Source: Ceratothoa steindachneri (taxonomy: Eukaryota; Arthropoda; Malacostraca; Isopoda; Cymothoidae). From it: a stretch of 64,000 nucleotides of DNA. Location: contig OZ018331.1 in the NCBI GenBank assembly GCA_963969495.1, positions 147,418,387-147,482,386 of the forward strand. The letters run 5' to 3'. A model generated the notes under the pieces. It saw only the letters and a program-made list of their open reading frames with translations. It searched no databases and had not been told where the DNA came from. Made by a program: the position numbers and the translations under genes. Shown piece by piece: positions 29,317 to 41,282 of this stretch (positions are counted from its first letter, which is position 1; each line of letters opens with the position of its first letter).

Positions 29317-29920
29317 AACAAAGATGAGATCTTCCCTGAAGCACCTTGAATATGTAGATAGGTTGAAGGTGCTAAATATGTCTCATTTGAAATGTGTGTG
29401 AGAGCTGTTATGATTTGAGTTTTTTAAAATTTGTTCTGGGGTAAATAAATTGGATTTTAACAAATTCTTTGAATTGGAATGTAGTAATACGACTAGGGGT
29501 AACCACTTGAGTATTAAAAAAACCCAGAGGTGTAGGTAGGTTGTGAGAAAATATTTTTCACCAATAGAGTGATAGATGACTGGAATGGTTTACCACAGGA
29601 AACAGTAAGCAGTCCAAATTCAAATGTTTTCAAGCGCAAGTTAGATAAGTATATGGGGATGGTAGGTTATTATGGTTTTTTAGTTGTATTGGGGAAAATT
29701 ACATATTGTAATATCAATTGTGTATACATATATTATATATGTGTATTGCATGATTTTTTATTTTATTTTTTTTTTTTAACGAGCCCTGATGGTGATGTCT
29801 TTTTGAGCAGTTCTGACACAATCTTGTAGATGCAGTTTATGGGTTGTGGTTAACTTGGATGGCCTCTGGTAGGCCCTTGTTGCTTTTCTCATACATTGAA
29901 TTATATTATATCAGGTTATT
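29317..29920 (+). mobile_element. Diverged family A-like LINE (A''), right half
   Basis: It begins with the AACAAAGA duplication and continues the RT exactly where 21804 left off: 'SLKHLEYVDRLKVLNM' with a small frameshift, then 'DDWNGLPQETVSSPNSN' and a 3' UTR to about 29920. Confidence 0.78.
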
Positions 29921-30234
29921 TAAACACATTTAGTTTTAATTTTTTATTGTTTTATTTTTCATGTGCTATTTTTCCGGTGAAAAAGAACCAAGCAAGAAGC
30001 CTAATCTTGTGACATGCCATGGCATAGCCTTTAGTCTAAAGTGTCTGTTCTCTGTTAATTGTGAAATAACTATTCTTGCATTCTCTGAATATTATGGTAA
30101 TTTTGAAGCTGGAATTGATTTTTTGTCAAAAGTATGGCCTAATTAGGAAAGAACATGTTTGTGAGTGGTGACAAGGAAGGGAGAATTAGATATAAATGAG
30201 AAGGATATGGAGATAACAACTAAGAGGGAGCCGG

Positions 30235-30957
30235 TAAAGAGCTAAGCAATAGCCTATATAAGGTAGCTCCTGTTTCCATCCCACCTAGCATCCTCATCCA
30301 TAAATCTACCCAATTTATTCTTGAAGCTTTGCAGAGAGGATACTTCTATCTCATGAAATAGGTGATGGGAACAGGATCTGCCCCAGATAGGCTATTGATT
30401 ATCTTTTTGCAGACTCGCTTCTTTTTGTGTTATTATGACTAGTGAGCCTATTCCATTCATTTATCAGTCAATTTGTAAACCGATTTCTACCAATCTCTTT
30501 CCTAAGCCTAGACTTGTCCAGTTTAAACCCATTGTTATATATGTCCTATCCTATTATTAAAAATAACATTACCTATGTCTCCCTTATTATAACCTTTTAC
30601 CCACTTGAAGACCTCATTCAAGTTGCCTCAAACTCTTCTTTTTAATGTATGAAGATTTAGTCTTAAGCATTTCACCATAAGATAAGCTCTTCAACCCATG
30701 AATCATCTTAGTCTTCCTTCTTTGCACAAACTCAGCAAAGCAGTATCACTCCTATAATATTGTGACCAAAATTGCACTATATAGTCAAGATGAGGTCTAA
30801 ATAATGGCAGGTACAGTTTCTTTGACATCAGTACTCCTATTACTTACCCTCATCCCAATGAACCCCAATACCCTATTAGCCTTATTCCTAGTACTTATGC
30901 ACTGATTTCTAGGCTGGAGGTCAGAACTTACAAGGACACCTAATTCTCTTTCTCATT
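30235..30957 (-). pseudogene. LINE RT C-terminal relic (family H, CR1/L2-like)
   Basis: The minus strand, across several frames, reads 'ENEKELGVLVSSDLQPR', 'STRNKANRVLGFIGMRV', 'QRRKTKMIHGLKSLSYGE', 'LRGNLNEVFKW' and 'RNWFTNRLINEWNRL'. This is the standard thumb-to-C-terminus order. There are many stops and frameshifts, so it is old. Bases 29921-30234 hold its probable 3' UTR and an unassigned AT-rich stretch. Confidence 0.65.
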
Positions 30958-30960
30958 CTG

Positions 30961-31860
30961 ACATTGAAATAAATACTGACTGTTTGACTTTATCATTATG
31001 GTTCCCTTTATTAAATTTACCTTTGAACTCAAACAAAATGGTGTCCTCCCGTTCTTAGATCTACTTATTCATAGGACTCTATCTGGATTTAAATTTTCCA
31101 TCTACTGTAAGCCTACCAATGCCAGTTCTTATATTCATTTTTACATAGGTCTTAATGATAAAGTCAAACAGTCTGTATTTATTTCAATGTTTGTCCAGGG
31201 ATTGCAGGTCACCAGCCTGGAATTCTTGGATCTTGAGATTTTTAAGATCTTTGAAATAGGTAACAATCTTTGCTACCCTCAAACAATTCTTGCAGGATGC
31301 CTAGATTTGGCAAAAAAATCATTTTAGGGAACTGAAATCCTTCCTGCATACAATTTTAAGAACTGCCTTGTTTTACCATTTTCTGAGTCTTTTTCCTTGC
31401 TTCCCCGCCTCTTGAATAAGTTAAATATTTCTGTCATATTCAAGTATCAGTCTACCATGTACAAAATATTGATCATAATAATAACAATAATATATGGGGG
31501 TTTGTATTCTGTTGATTGTTCAGTTTGCCCTAAGCAATACTTTAGGCAAACCAGTAAATCATTAAGTGTACACTTGACTCAACATAATACAATATTAAGA
31601 GGGAGGAAAGCAGTAGTGCTTTCCTTGTCCATTTATTTGAAAACAGTCACCTTATCAATTGGAATTTGGGCAAATTTATTTACAAATCTGACGACTTTGC
31701 TCAAAGAAATATGTTGAATGCTCATTCATTAATTCCTCGCCTAATTTTAATATATCCCTTGGTCTCTTTAAACTGGCCCCTATTATTAAAAGGCAAATTT
31801 ATAATGAAATTGTCCATTTTAAATCTTTGCCCTTTGATTTATTAATTTAGTTATCTTTCA
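30961..31860 (+). mobile_element. Penelope-like element relic with inverted 5' end
   Basis: 30998-31327 encodes the end of a Penelope-type RT ('IKFTFELKQNGVLPFLDL', 'GFKFSIYCKPTNASSYIH'). After frameshifts, 31397-31717 and on gives a GIY-YIG endonuclease region ('GGLYSVDCSVCPKQYF', 'QTSKSLSVHLTQHN'), with the YIG glycine apparently changed ('QYFRQT'). Bases 30961-30998 repeat 31153-31190 in inverted orientation with one mismatch, so the 5' end is an inverted piece of the same element. The copy is dead. Confidence 0.75.
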
Positions 31861-33396
31861 TTTATTTTTATATATTCACAATTAGGTGTGTATGTAGAAG
31901 TCTAAATATTGCGTACATAGGTGTACACAGAAACACTCCGCCACAAAGCTGCGTGCCCTCCCGTATCCATAAAATGCACCTCTCGCTTTGAATTCTCCAT
32001 CACCCTTTTTCGCACCGCCGTAAAATCGGAGATGGCTCGAAGCCGTGAATGACATATCATCAGCCCAAAGATGAAAAAAAGGTCTTTCATGCAACGATAC
32101 AGATTTTTCAAGAATTTGATTCTCTTGCGTGATTCTGCCCATGAGAGAAATAAAAGGAAGACTTCTCCCTGGAATCAGGCAGAAGCCCTTGGACATACGT
32201 TGAGTTTGTGTGAAACTCGATCCACCTAAGAAACCATTCACCCGCTGCAAGGAAGGAACTTCTTGGGGAATTGGTTGTTGTCATCACGGTACTTGTAGGT
32301 ACCAAACTTCTCACAGCCCCTCCCCCCTACTCCCTTCAGAGTCAGAGGTTACACAGGACCTTCCTTTGCAGATTATCCTAGATGTAGCTAGGTAATCAGT
32401 TTTGGTTACCCACTCCAGGAGCCGAATAATTGGACAGGTACTTCAAGGAAGAAGTCTGATTGAGTCACCGCTTGGCTCACCTTCATGATCCGGCATAGGA
32501 TCAGTATATCACCGGTCTAGGATTACCCTCTCATTCAGTAACCTCGGACGGCTGGACTAGGTGCGATCATCGTCACCAGAAGAAGATCACCTTCCCCCCC
32601 TTCAAAAATACTTACGAACTTGAAGGTATCATTAATTGAATTATCCTCTCCCCTAACTTCACCAGTTTATTTGTGAACTAGAATTCTCATCCTGAGTCCA
32701 TACCCTTGAATATTAGAAGTGCTTACTTAATTCAGTGTTTAATTCAATAATAATATTCCCTTCGTTCTGTCTGGTGTCATTAAGACTCAAATATCCCAGT
32801 GAGTAATCTGCGCGTAATCCCCACGACATTTTGTAGACTTATTTATTCAGTGCAAGATTAATCCTATTTATATTTATATACACTGTTGCTTATTTCAAAT
32901 TCATGTACATTAAAAATTATTTTTGTATCTGTGTGTTTCACTATTTTGGATGATCCTTTGGCAATTATTAAGCAATCCACTCGGCTTAAATCTCAATATT
33001 AACCAACCCACCCATGAGTGAGCAATACACTCAGAGGATCATCTTAGTTTTGATCAAAAGGGTACGCACTAGGGTTATTCATATTCACCGGAAGTGGCTA
33101 AGGTAGGTGTATTGGATACGCTTCACCTTGGTGCGTTAATAAAATATATGTCCAGGAAGTGGGACTGGGATTACCCACTCACTAAACCCTTGGCAGTGTA
33201 TATACTTAGTTTAGTGCCATAAATGTCTACATTCTTTGCTCACAGTTGGAATTTCTGGTTATACTTCATATCCATCTTTGATCATATTTTTCTATTTTAT
33301 ATCCTTTGTAAAAATTTCCATTATTCCTTGAGAATGAACTGAACAAGTTCGAAAGTACTTGAAATCTGCCTTATATTTTTCTGTGAGATTTTTTGC

Positions 33397-33397
<1 letters not shown>
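31861..33397. other. Unassigned 1.5 kb
   Basis: A minus-strand ORF (32250-31882, 122 aa) shows no motif I recognise; overlapping minus frames (32314-32108) read 'LAAGEWFLRWIEFHTNST', also unrecognised. The rest is non-coding, with moderately GC-rich 32400-32600 and short direct repeats around 33000. It may be an old LTR or DNA element; I cannot support either. Confidence 0.4.

Positions 33398-33478
<81 letters not shown>
33398..33478. repeat. (TA)n microsatellite
   Basis: About 40 TA units. The sequence just downstream (CAAAACTAATGCAATATCA) closely resembles that beside the TA tract at 55031-55074. The YIYIYI reading frame across it is an artefact. Confidence 0.95.
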
Positions 33479-33481
<3 letters not shown>

Positions 33482-34700
33482 AAAACTAATGCAATATCAT
33501 ACTAATAGGTAAATACTCTTCACAAGGCCCATAAGTTAACAATATTCATATAAGTAAATGTCATTCATCATCTATTTCAAAGAGACAAAAAAGAAAACAT
33601 ACAAAAAAGGGGGAACTATCCGAGGATGATGATGATTTAAGGGAACCTACATTTAAAATCAAATTATATACTGTGTGATATAAGAAGTAGATGATTCTAT
33701 TTTTTCCTTTTATCTTTTTCTTATGGTGTATGGCTATGATGCTGATTTGGTTTCTGTCCCACAACTTGGCTTAATGAGTAGAGCTCTGGATTAAAGTATC
33801 AAAAATACCCTCTTCTTCCCATTAGAGTAGACTCAGTTGTGCATTGTATTTGAAGGAAGCCGTTATTGCATGAGGATATCCACTACTACTCATACAAGAT
33901 GAGAAAGGACCAGCTTGTCACAGAAGAGGAAGAACAAGTGGAAGGAATGTGCTGCGAAGCTTGTGAGCAATGATTCTACTGCAGAGCGAGCACCCAGCCG
34001 CCATTACACCACTGGCTGTGACATCGCACCATGCCATAAACAAATAAACAACGAGCAGCGTACAATTGTGCACCATTATTACTCCACCAGATATTTACAT
34101 CAATGGTACCCCGGAGGATACCACTATCGAATGTTTGTCACACCCTTTTCTCCCAAAGCTTACACAGTACTCCGAGTGTTATCTTAATATTTCTTTGATC
34201 ATAATAAAATTAAGACTTCACAGCTCTCTTATATTATGTTACCTTCTGGGCAATCATTTGAAGTTGTATGAATATATATATCTTCTCTGTGTGTAAGGTA
34301 TGATTTCATTTATTTTATATATGCAAAGTACTGAACAAATGTGGAATAGTGAGCTTAAATTTGGTTTCCAAAGCATTCTATTATATTTGAAGGTGTAATC
34401 AAACTTCTTCTTTTTTTCTCCCCAAGGATCATTTTTTAAATTAATGCTTAAAATAATTATACCCTCCCCCCCATCCTCAAAAAAAATGATTTTGCTTAGT
34501 AAAAAAATGTTAGCCATTCTAGTATGAGCTTTTAATAATCAAAAGTTTTACTGAGATATATCAAATATCCAAATAAAAATTCTGAAACAAATTTCATGGA
34601 TAGTCAAAAGGATATATTTTGCAAAGGACTATTAAATAATAAAATGGTAAGTTACATTTTAAATAATATTTATAAGAAAATTCTATTTAATTTTTATATA
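33479..34700. other. Unassigned, nothing coding supported
   Basis: AT-rich sequence with short ORFs lacking motifs. I see no gene, tail or terminal repeats here. Confidence 0.5.
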
Positions 34701-35626
34701 TAAAGGGTCTTTCAACAAGGACGCTTGAGCTTTGTCAGGCGATAGTGGCCATGTTGTTAAAGCGACATCTGGCAACCTCACTGTGAACTGTTCGGTACTA
34801 CTTGGCAAGTCATAATGGAAGTTATAGCATTGAAAAGCACGCACAAATCATCAAATGTTATTATCAAAATCAGTGCTCCGTTAGACAAACGTTCCGTGCA
34901 TTACATGGTTTCTATCATCTTCAGTGACAAGGCACATTTTTGGATGAATGGATTTGTGAACAAGCAAAATTATCGGATTTGAGACAAAAACAATCCACAT
35001 GAGATACACCAGCACCAATTGCATCCCAACAGTCACTGTTTGGTGCAGATTTTTGTCTAACAGAATCATCGGTCCGTATTTTTTTGAGAACGAAGATGGG
35101 ATTGCCATAACTGTCAACAGCGAGACCTACAGATCGATGATAAGCAACTTCTTGGGGCCTCAACTGGATTATATGCCTGATATGGATACTGACGACATGT
35201 GGTTCCAACGGCTATGTGCCACACTGCGCACGCCACAATAGATATTTTGCACCAGCGATTTCAGGGCAGGGTCATCTCGCACGGTAGCGACATCAACTGG
35301 CCACCGAGATCATGGGATTTAACACCATTAGACTACTTTCTTTGGGGCTACCTTAAATCGTAGGTCTATGCAAATAATCCTCAAACAGTTGATGTCCTCA
35401 AAGTCAACATAACGAACACCATCCAGCAAATTCAGTCATTGAAAATTGGGCCTCCCGAATACATTCCACCAAGCAAAGCCGCGGCAGACATTTGAACGAT
35501 GTCATATTCCACACTTAATGCCATAAAATGTACTTTCAAATTTTAAAGAAATTAAGTGCATATATCACACACAACTTGTTTTATTTACATTTAAAAATCT
35601 AGCAACCTTATTGAAAGACCCTATAT
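34701..35626 (+). mobile_element. Mariner-like DNA transposon with degraded transposase
   Basis: The ends are inverted (AGGGTCTTTCAACAAGG at 34704; CCTTATTGAAAGACCCT near 35606) and flanked by TA-rich sequence. In between, the plus strand across frames reads 'FSDKAHFWMNGFVNKQN', 'IIGPYFFENEDGIAITVN', 'MDTDDMWFQRLCATLRTP', 'INWPPRSWDLTPLDYFLW' and 'NITNTIQQIQ', a mariner/Tc1-type DD(E/D) transposase in the normal order. The second catalytic aspartate expected in the 'WFQ..' block is replaced. There are several stops and frameshifts, so it is inactive. Confidence 0.8.
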
Positions 35627-37063
35627 AATCAATTCTGTAATATTCCTATGCCTATATCTCAGTATAATTTCATATGAGACAACCATAAAAAACATGCCAA
35701 ATAATAGGTATAAGGGAATACATATTACACTAATGAAGTAGTACCATACCAAAGCTTTTTGATTTAAAATCAAATTCTAATTTTAATGGATAAAGGAAAG
35801 TACCCTATAGAATATGTATGGGTTACCTCTTTGACATATGCACCACACATCAGAACAAATATTTAATTTAAGCAGTTTTATTTTTTCTTTAAAAAAAATT
35901 TAGACCCAAGTGCTAGGAAATATATAATCAAAATATAAAAAACAAACACTTGTCTTATTCAAAGAATGACTTTTAATAGATTCCAAATCTAGAAATTTCA
36001 TTTAGGACCTTATTATTTATTGTAAAATTTAGAGCTCAATTCTTTTCAATTAAATTTACAATATTTCAAGATTTTACTGGTACTGCACCCTTAAATGATT
36101 CTTAGGTTGGAAATCTAACAAGGTTTATGCTTTTGACTTCATGAAATGAATTTTTTTAGGATTATTCCTCACATTTACAAGTGTTACATAATATCACTAC
36201 ATTCTTTAAGAGATGATGAAGTAATTGTTTAATATGTTTAGATTTCATTATTGAATTATTTCCTTTAAAAAAATATTACATAGACCTGCAGGCCATATGA
36301 TTGTTTCAAGGACCACAGGTTGCCTACAATTTCTATAAAAAGAGAAGATAAACAGCTTTTAAGTGACAAAAGGATAAAATTAAGAAGAATGGTATTGTAG
36401 TGATAGGCTTCAGATATCCTGCAGTCATACTGCCTGCCTTGCCATGAGATGGCTACCTGATTATTCAAATGGAGAAGGGGGGGGGGGATTTATTACAATT
36501 TTATTTTCAACTATACAAATTTTATATAAAAAGAAATTCAGTAAATGGGAACCCAAAATGAAATACTCAAAATAAAAAAATATGCAATCCTATTTTAAAT
36601 GGACATACAATCTCTGTTTGAAATATATTGGTATATGAAAAATATGTCAATGTGTGGCCACACTCAATATAATCAGTACTTCTCCACTCATAATGAGGTA
36701 TGCTCATTTCTCCTCACCTGCTTTCCAGCCCTTGGCTTTAGTGTTCGTTGGAAGGGTCTCCACTCTCTTAAGTAAATTGCCATCCTAGGCAAAATGTTAC
36801 AAACTCGGAGGACTTGACTTTGCAATATCAACTGTATGATGACATTCATGGGCCTTAGCTGTTAAAGAGAAGACATTTCAATTCAACTAATTAATCTCAA
36901 GCATCCACACAATCACACACACATAGACAAAATCCTCACCTGGCAACTTCACCAGCTCTGTCTCTTCCTTTAATCACACTGGCCAAATGTCTTCACACTA
37001 ATTTCCTTACTAAATTTTAAGAGTCATTCACTCCAAAATACTGTCTTTCTATCACATTGTAGC
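35627..37063. other. Unassigned AT-rich stretch with poly-G run
   Basis: No coding motif. A run of G lies at about 36477-36488. Bases 36885-37040 ('CACACAATCACACACACATA') resemble 39945-40080 and may be two copies of one short repeat. Confidence 0.45.
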
Positions 37064-37290
37064 AGATGATCCTGGTAACCACCCGCTACCAAGGTCTACT
37101 CATTTACTCATGAGATGCCCGTTAGATTGGAGGAAGGATGCTTAAGGAGATGCAGATATTTATTTTGTTTATTACTATATATAATTTCCACCACTCAATG
37201 TCATTACCAACCAGAGTAAATATCAATCAATAACAAATTCAACGTATATATACTTAAAATAATATATATTATCATAACAAAACCTAAATC
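37064..37290. repeat. LTR fragment related to the LTRs at 47.4 and 51.9 kb
   Basis: It starts TGTAGCAGATGATCCTGG and continues through 'ACCACCCGC' and 'GAGATGCCCGTTAGAT', in the same order as 47443-47670 and 51887-52150. Similarity fades after about 37290, so it is partial or diverged. A poly-G run follows at 37380. Confidence 0.6.
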
Positions 37291-37934
37291 CTGCTACACA
37301 CTGCTGAATTAAAGCCCCGCACTTTGACTTTCCTTTTCCTCACTCCAAGACAAGGGCAGTGGGACCTCAGAAGCTGAAAGGGGGGGGGGGGGAGTGTCTT
37401 TGATTTCCCTGATGACCAATTCCATTCCCAAAGCTCTTGATCGACATTCTTATCATCTGTCTCATGATTCATCATTCTTCTGTTATTTAGTGCTCTTTAA
37501 TCAGTGTTGTTGCATTGTGATTTTAGTGCTTTTTAATTAATTTCATTGTGTGAACTATAATTACCACATTGTATTTAATGCTTTTCAATTAGTTAGTGCT
37601 GTGCTCCGCATTCACTGGTAGTCTCGCTTGCAAGTACCAAATTTATTTGTAATTCATTGCTCATTTAGGCTTCAATATTAACTTCCTTCTCACTCCATTT
37701 CTTCATTTGTTGTCACATGCTGCTCTGTGTCTTCCTTCCTGGCTAACCCTACCCCCACTCCCGCGCCTTGCATCGGCAAACCCACCCTAACATCCACGCC
37801 TCGCCTGGGCGAACCCTCCCCCACTTTCTACAAATTAAGTTAGGATTAAGTTTTCCCATCTGCTGCATTCTTCATTATTCTCGCCTTTGCTCCCTCCTTT
37901 CTCTCCCACTATGTATGATAGGGACTCACTCCTC

Positions 37935-38191
37935 TAACTCAACTCTTTAAATTATCATCTTTCGCCAGCTACATATGCAAAGATAAAGGGGGTTGGTATC
38001 TCCTCAACTTGCCAAAGTCCCATCCTCTCCCCCTTTGCTACTTTTAAATGTCTCCTGAAGACTCATCTCTTCATAATTGCCTTTTCTTCCCTGTAAATTT
38101 TCTCTACACTCGCTACACAACCTGCATTCTGGGAGGGCTAACAGCCCTGAAGGGTGCATTATAAATACCTTTAATTATTATTATTATTATA
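37935..38191 (+). mobile_element. LINE-2-like 3' end with hairpin and ATT tail
   Basis: The plus strand reads 'SPFATFKCLLKTHLFI', like the last residues of L2/Jockey-type RTs. This is followed by a short UTR, the hairpin AGGGCTAACAGCCCT and an ATT-repeat tail (38172-38191). The last 60 bp recur at 21593-21651. The clade call is inference from the C-terminal motif and stem-loop. Confidence 0.55.
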
Positions 38192-38934
38192 TACTCCCAG
38201 CCACACATTTCTCACTCATACATACTTGTACCTGGCTTTCTCTTCAAGCTCTGCTTCATTCACATGTAAATTGGCCTTTACTGTTTTTCCAGCTCCCCCA
38301 AAAAATCTCTTCCTCTACTAATTATCCTTGGGTGTGTGGGGGGGGGGGGGGGGGGGAGAATCACCTCGGCAAAAGTGAGGCTCCAACACTGCTTCCAGGT
38401 AGCTTTGTCCTCCATCCATCACTGAAACCTAAAACAAAAGGTGGGCATTAGAATAGGCATCAGTTGAGGCAAAACTACCATAACATCCATTAAAATTCTT
38501 TTGCTGAAAGTTGCTCCTGTGGAAAAGAAAAAGAATTGAATGCAGGGCATGACCTTAATGTCTCTCACCCAGATCATCCTCTTCCCATCCATTCAGTTAT
38601 CCCAAGCAACGTGAAAAAGAATAGAGGGATTAGGCATCTACATGCTTAGGGGAGGTGAACTCATACCTAAAACTCAAACCACTACAGTATAATCTATTTG
38701 GGGCTTGTTTACTCTGTAGAATAATTTTAAATTTAAAGCAAGAATTAGTATTAAAGCAGCCAACTAAAAGCTTGTGCAAATGGTACAAGTACACTAAAAT
38801 ATAAACTTTCCCCTTTAGGTAAAAAGAGCCTGAAGAATAGAATTTATTCAGTTGTTGCTGTAGCCCCCAAGCCAGTCACTTTGATAGATTAAATGCTGTG
38901 GCAGCAAGCTCTGGATTATATGCAGTGACACTGC
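38192..38934. other. Unassigned, contains the longest poly-G run
   Basis: A run of about 18 G lies at 38338-38356. No coding motif is found on either strand. Confidence 0.5.
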
Positions 38935-39760
38935 ATGAGAGTGAGAGGAGATGGTTTACAACCTTTGAGTTGGTGGCAATACACAATTCGATACGGGAGA
39001 TTACATGATATGCCCGGTTCAGAGACTGGATGGTGATATCCGTGATGCCACGGTTTTAGTGAGCCGGGTGGATGTTGAGATTATCTTATGCTGGGTTTCT
39101 GGACATGTAGGAATTGCATTGAAAGAGCCAAAGAGTCTGCGAGGACCAGGCAACCGGACCAGCGTTTCGCTCTTCCACACACACTACATGGCCAGAATAC
39201 AGGCAGCTTTTCGGACTGCTTGGCAAAGAAGATGAGAGATGGTCTAGGGGAACTTAAAGTTGCATGCCATTGCACTGCAACTGTTTCCATGGACCTATCC
39301 CCCAATGCTGCGACAGCTTCAAGTCGCTTTGTGTCATCTCCAAATTGGACACACTCGTGTGATGCATCGCTATTTGATGGAGCGCTCACCTGCGCCATAT
39401 TGTGACGACTGCATCATCCCCCAGACTGTTTGGCACATTCTTGTTGAATGTTCCAGTTTGGGTGATCTTGGCGCACATTACCTGTCCCAGTACCGGGATG
39501 GGTGGGGTCGCAACCGCCTGTCCCTTTTACTTGGAACAAGTGTGTGCACACTGACTGGTGGACTTATAGACTTTTGCGGGGAGGCCAGCCTTCTCCCTTT
39601 TATTTAACTAGTTTTATTCGTTTGTTTTTTGTTGTTTTCTTTGTAGGTTGTATTTCCTGCATCGGGGGGAGGTCCCCCCGATGCAGGAGCTTGCTTTCTC
39701 CTTGTTACGATTTTACATTATTATTGTTATTGTTTTTCATTCTTATTTTAAAGTAGCTTA
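38935..39760 (+). pseudogene. I-like LINE (family G) RNase H/C-terminal relic and 3' UTR
   Basis: Frames read 'CWVSGHVGIALKEPKSL' (RNase H end), 'QLQVALCHLQIGHTRVMH' and 'CDDCIIPQTVWHILVECS', the Cys-Cys-His-Cys block that ends I/Jockey-group polyproteins. Stops and frameshifts are present. The 3' UTR contains a perfect 15-bp stem-loop at 39655-39688. It is 5'-truncated. Confidence 0.72.
39655..39688 (+). promoter_or_regulatory. Perfect 15-bp stem-loop in LINE 3' UTR
   Basis: TCCTGCATCGGGGGG and CCCCCCGATGCAGGA pair perfectly around a 4-nt loop. Weaker versions occur at the same place in the copies at 19610-19665 and 54440-54480, so it may be the RNA structure that the RT recognises. Confidence 0.6.
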
Positions 39761-40994
39761 GTGATGTACTCAGTCTTGTAGTTCCCAAACAAACTCTACA
39801 AAATGGCTGTAATTTCTGGTGGTATCTTCTCTTGGGGACTGGCTGTGCTGTATAACACCACTACCAGTACACTAGATAAGCGACAGTATTCAAAGCCCTA
39901 AGTAGCTAGAAAAGAAAAGTCCCTTTCAGTCAAAGATACTTTCAAACATCCCCACAATCGTACACTCACAGGCAGACTCAAAACCTACCTAGCAACTATA
40001 CCAGCTCCTCTTGTCTTTGTCAGATTCACCTTAGCTCAATTATTTCATTCTACACATCAACAACTCTTGCTTTCCTTGTCTAGATAATGTTCACTTTTTC
40101 TTTTATAACGCTATCTTCTAGAAAATAATAAAGGGAACTAAATGCAAGGCACAATGGACCTTTTTCAAGGCCCTCATCATCTGCCATAATCACTTTCCAT
40201 TTGCCAACATCCTTGAAACCAAGACAGGGATTCATCATGGGCAAAAGGAGGCAAAACATGCACAACCACTACATTGCCCTCTGTGTCTCTGATGTGCCCA
40301 ACAGTATGTGATGGCACAACAGGTATTAATGGTTAAATTTCAAACTGTCTTAACTTCAATAATTTAATTTTACAGGTGAGTTCACTGGTTGACTTTACAT
40401 GTATGGCAGAGAGGAGGGAAGATGACATCTTGGAAGTTGATAATGTTTCACATTGTAACTTGAAGGGTTTCGTGGAAGGCTTGAGTTACCATTTAACTTT
40501 TTTATTGAAGCAGTGCAGGAGCTCTCGCACATCTAGTGGATACAGCATTAGATTTTTGACATTGATATGCATGCCTTTATGTACCATGGAAATTTAATAT
40601 GCCGAGTCATATTTTAAAAAAAAATTTAATTAAGGAAAATCATTCTTTTATTTTGCTTGGTAGTATATGGAAGATATATAGCTGCACATCTTTCTGCAGG
40701 CATTTCCAGATGTCAGCTACAGCATTCTGGCCCATGCTGCTCCTGACATCCTGCAGTCAGGTACATAGTGTGGCTGGGAGGGCATGACTTTCCTCTATCT
40801 AGGTTTCAGGGGGTTTTTTACCTGTGCTAGACCATCATCATCCTCTTTGTACGGGGACATAAGGAGGCAAATAAGGAATTTGATGCTCTGGAGGAGCATT
40901 TTTTAGGTCCCTTATTGATTTGCAGTATCCTGAAATTCATTTTGATTATTCTTTTTTTCTTCTTTGTAAATTACGTGCTATTTATTTATTCAAG
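39761..40994. other. Unassigned; possible upstream part of the zinc-finger gene
   Basis: Two stretches have splice-like edges, about 40376-40540 after TTTAATTTTACAG, and 40704-40765 between TTTCTGCAG and GTACAT. Neither encodes a recognisable domain. I do not call exons here. Confidence 0.35.
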
Positions 40995-41156
40995 GACATT
41001 CAAGATATTTCAATAAAAGAAGAAATTACAGAAGAATTCCTTGAAGAAAGAAGCAGAGTTCGTGATGATAATGGAAGAGGATTTGATTGTAAAGACAAAA
41101 ACTCATCAGCAAATAGCCCCAGTGATGTCTCGGAACAAGAGTTGCATCAAGAAAAG
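40995..41156 (+). CDS. Zinc-finger gene, acidic exon a
   Basis: The 162-bp open exon (54 codons) lies between TTTATTCAAG and GTAATC, phase 0 at both edges. It encodes an acidic stretch containing 'DISIKEEITEEF', with a psi-K-x-E type motif, and ends 'VSEQELHQEK'. It is clearly similar to the next exon ('SVKKEIQEEF' ... 'GEECHQEK'), so the two arose by exon duplication. Its phase also fits the zinc-finger exon at 58171. The role is inferred as a linker/modification region of a C2H2 transcription factor; any promoter-proximal exons are not identified. Confidence 0.65.
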
Positions 41157-41282
41157 GTAATCTTTAACATTTGTTCCTTGATTAATGCATGTTTTCTTAT
41201 CATTGTTTGTATATACTCTTGCAATGCCATTTTTAAAATGGCACCATGATCCAGTTATAATGGAAATTATTATTTTTTTTAG

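Noticed and set aside
31882..32314. Minus-strand ORFs of 68-122 aa
   Set aside because: No recognisable motif, overlapping frames compete, and no repeat boundaries support an element.
33292..33483. ORF encoding YIYIYI repeats
   Set aside because: Pure translation of a (TA)n tract; the same applies to 48860-49159, 54878-55090 and 51933-52286.
40376..40597. Possible exon of the zinc-finger gene
   Set aside because: Acceptor-like sequence precedes it, but GTGAGT at the junction fits a donor equally well and the peptide has no known domain.
40704..40765. 61-bp stretch between TTTCTGCAG and GTACAT
   Set aside because: Splice-like edges only; too short and no conserved motif, phase unproven.
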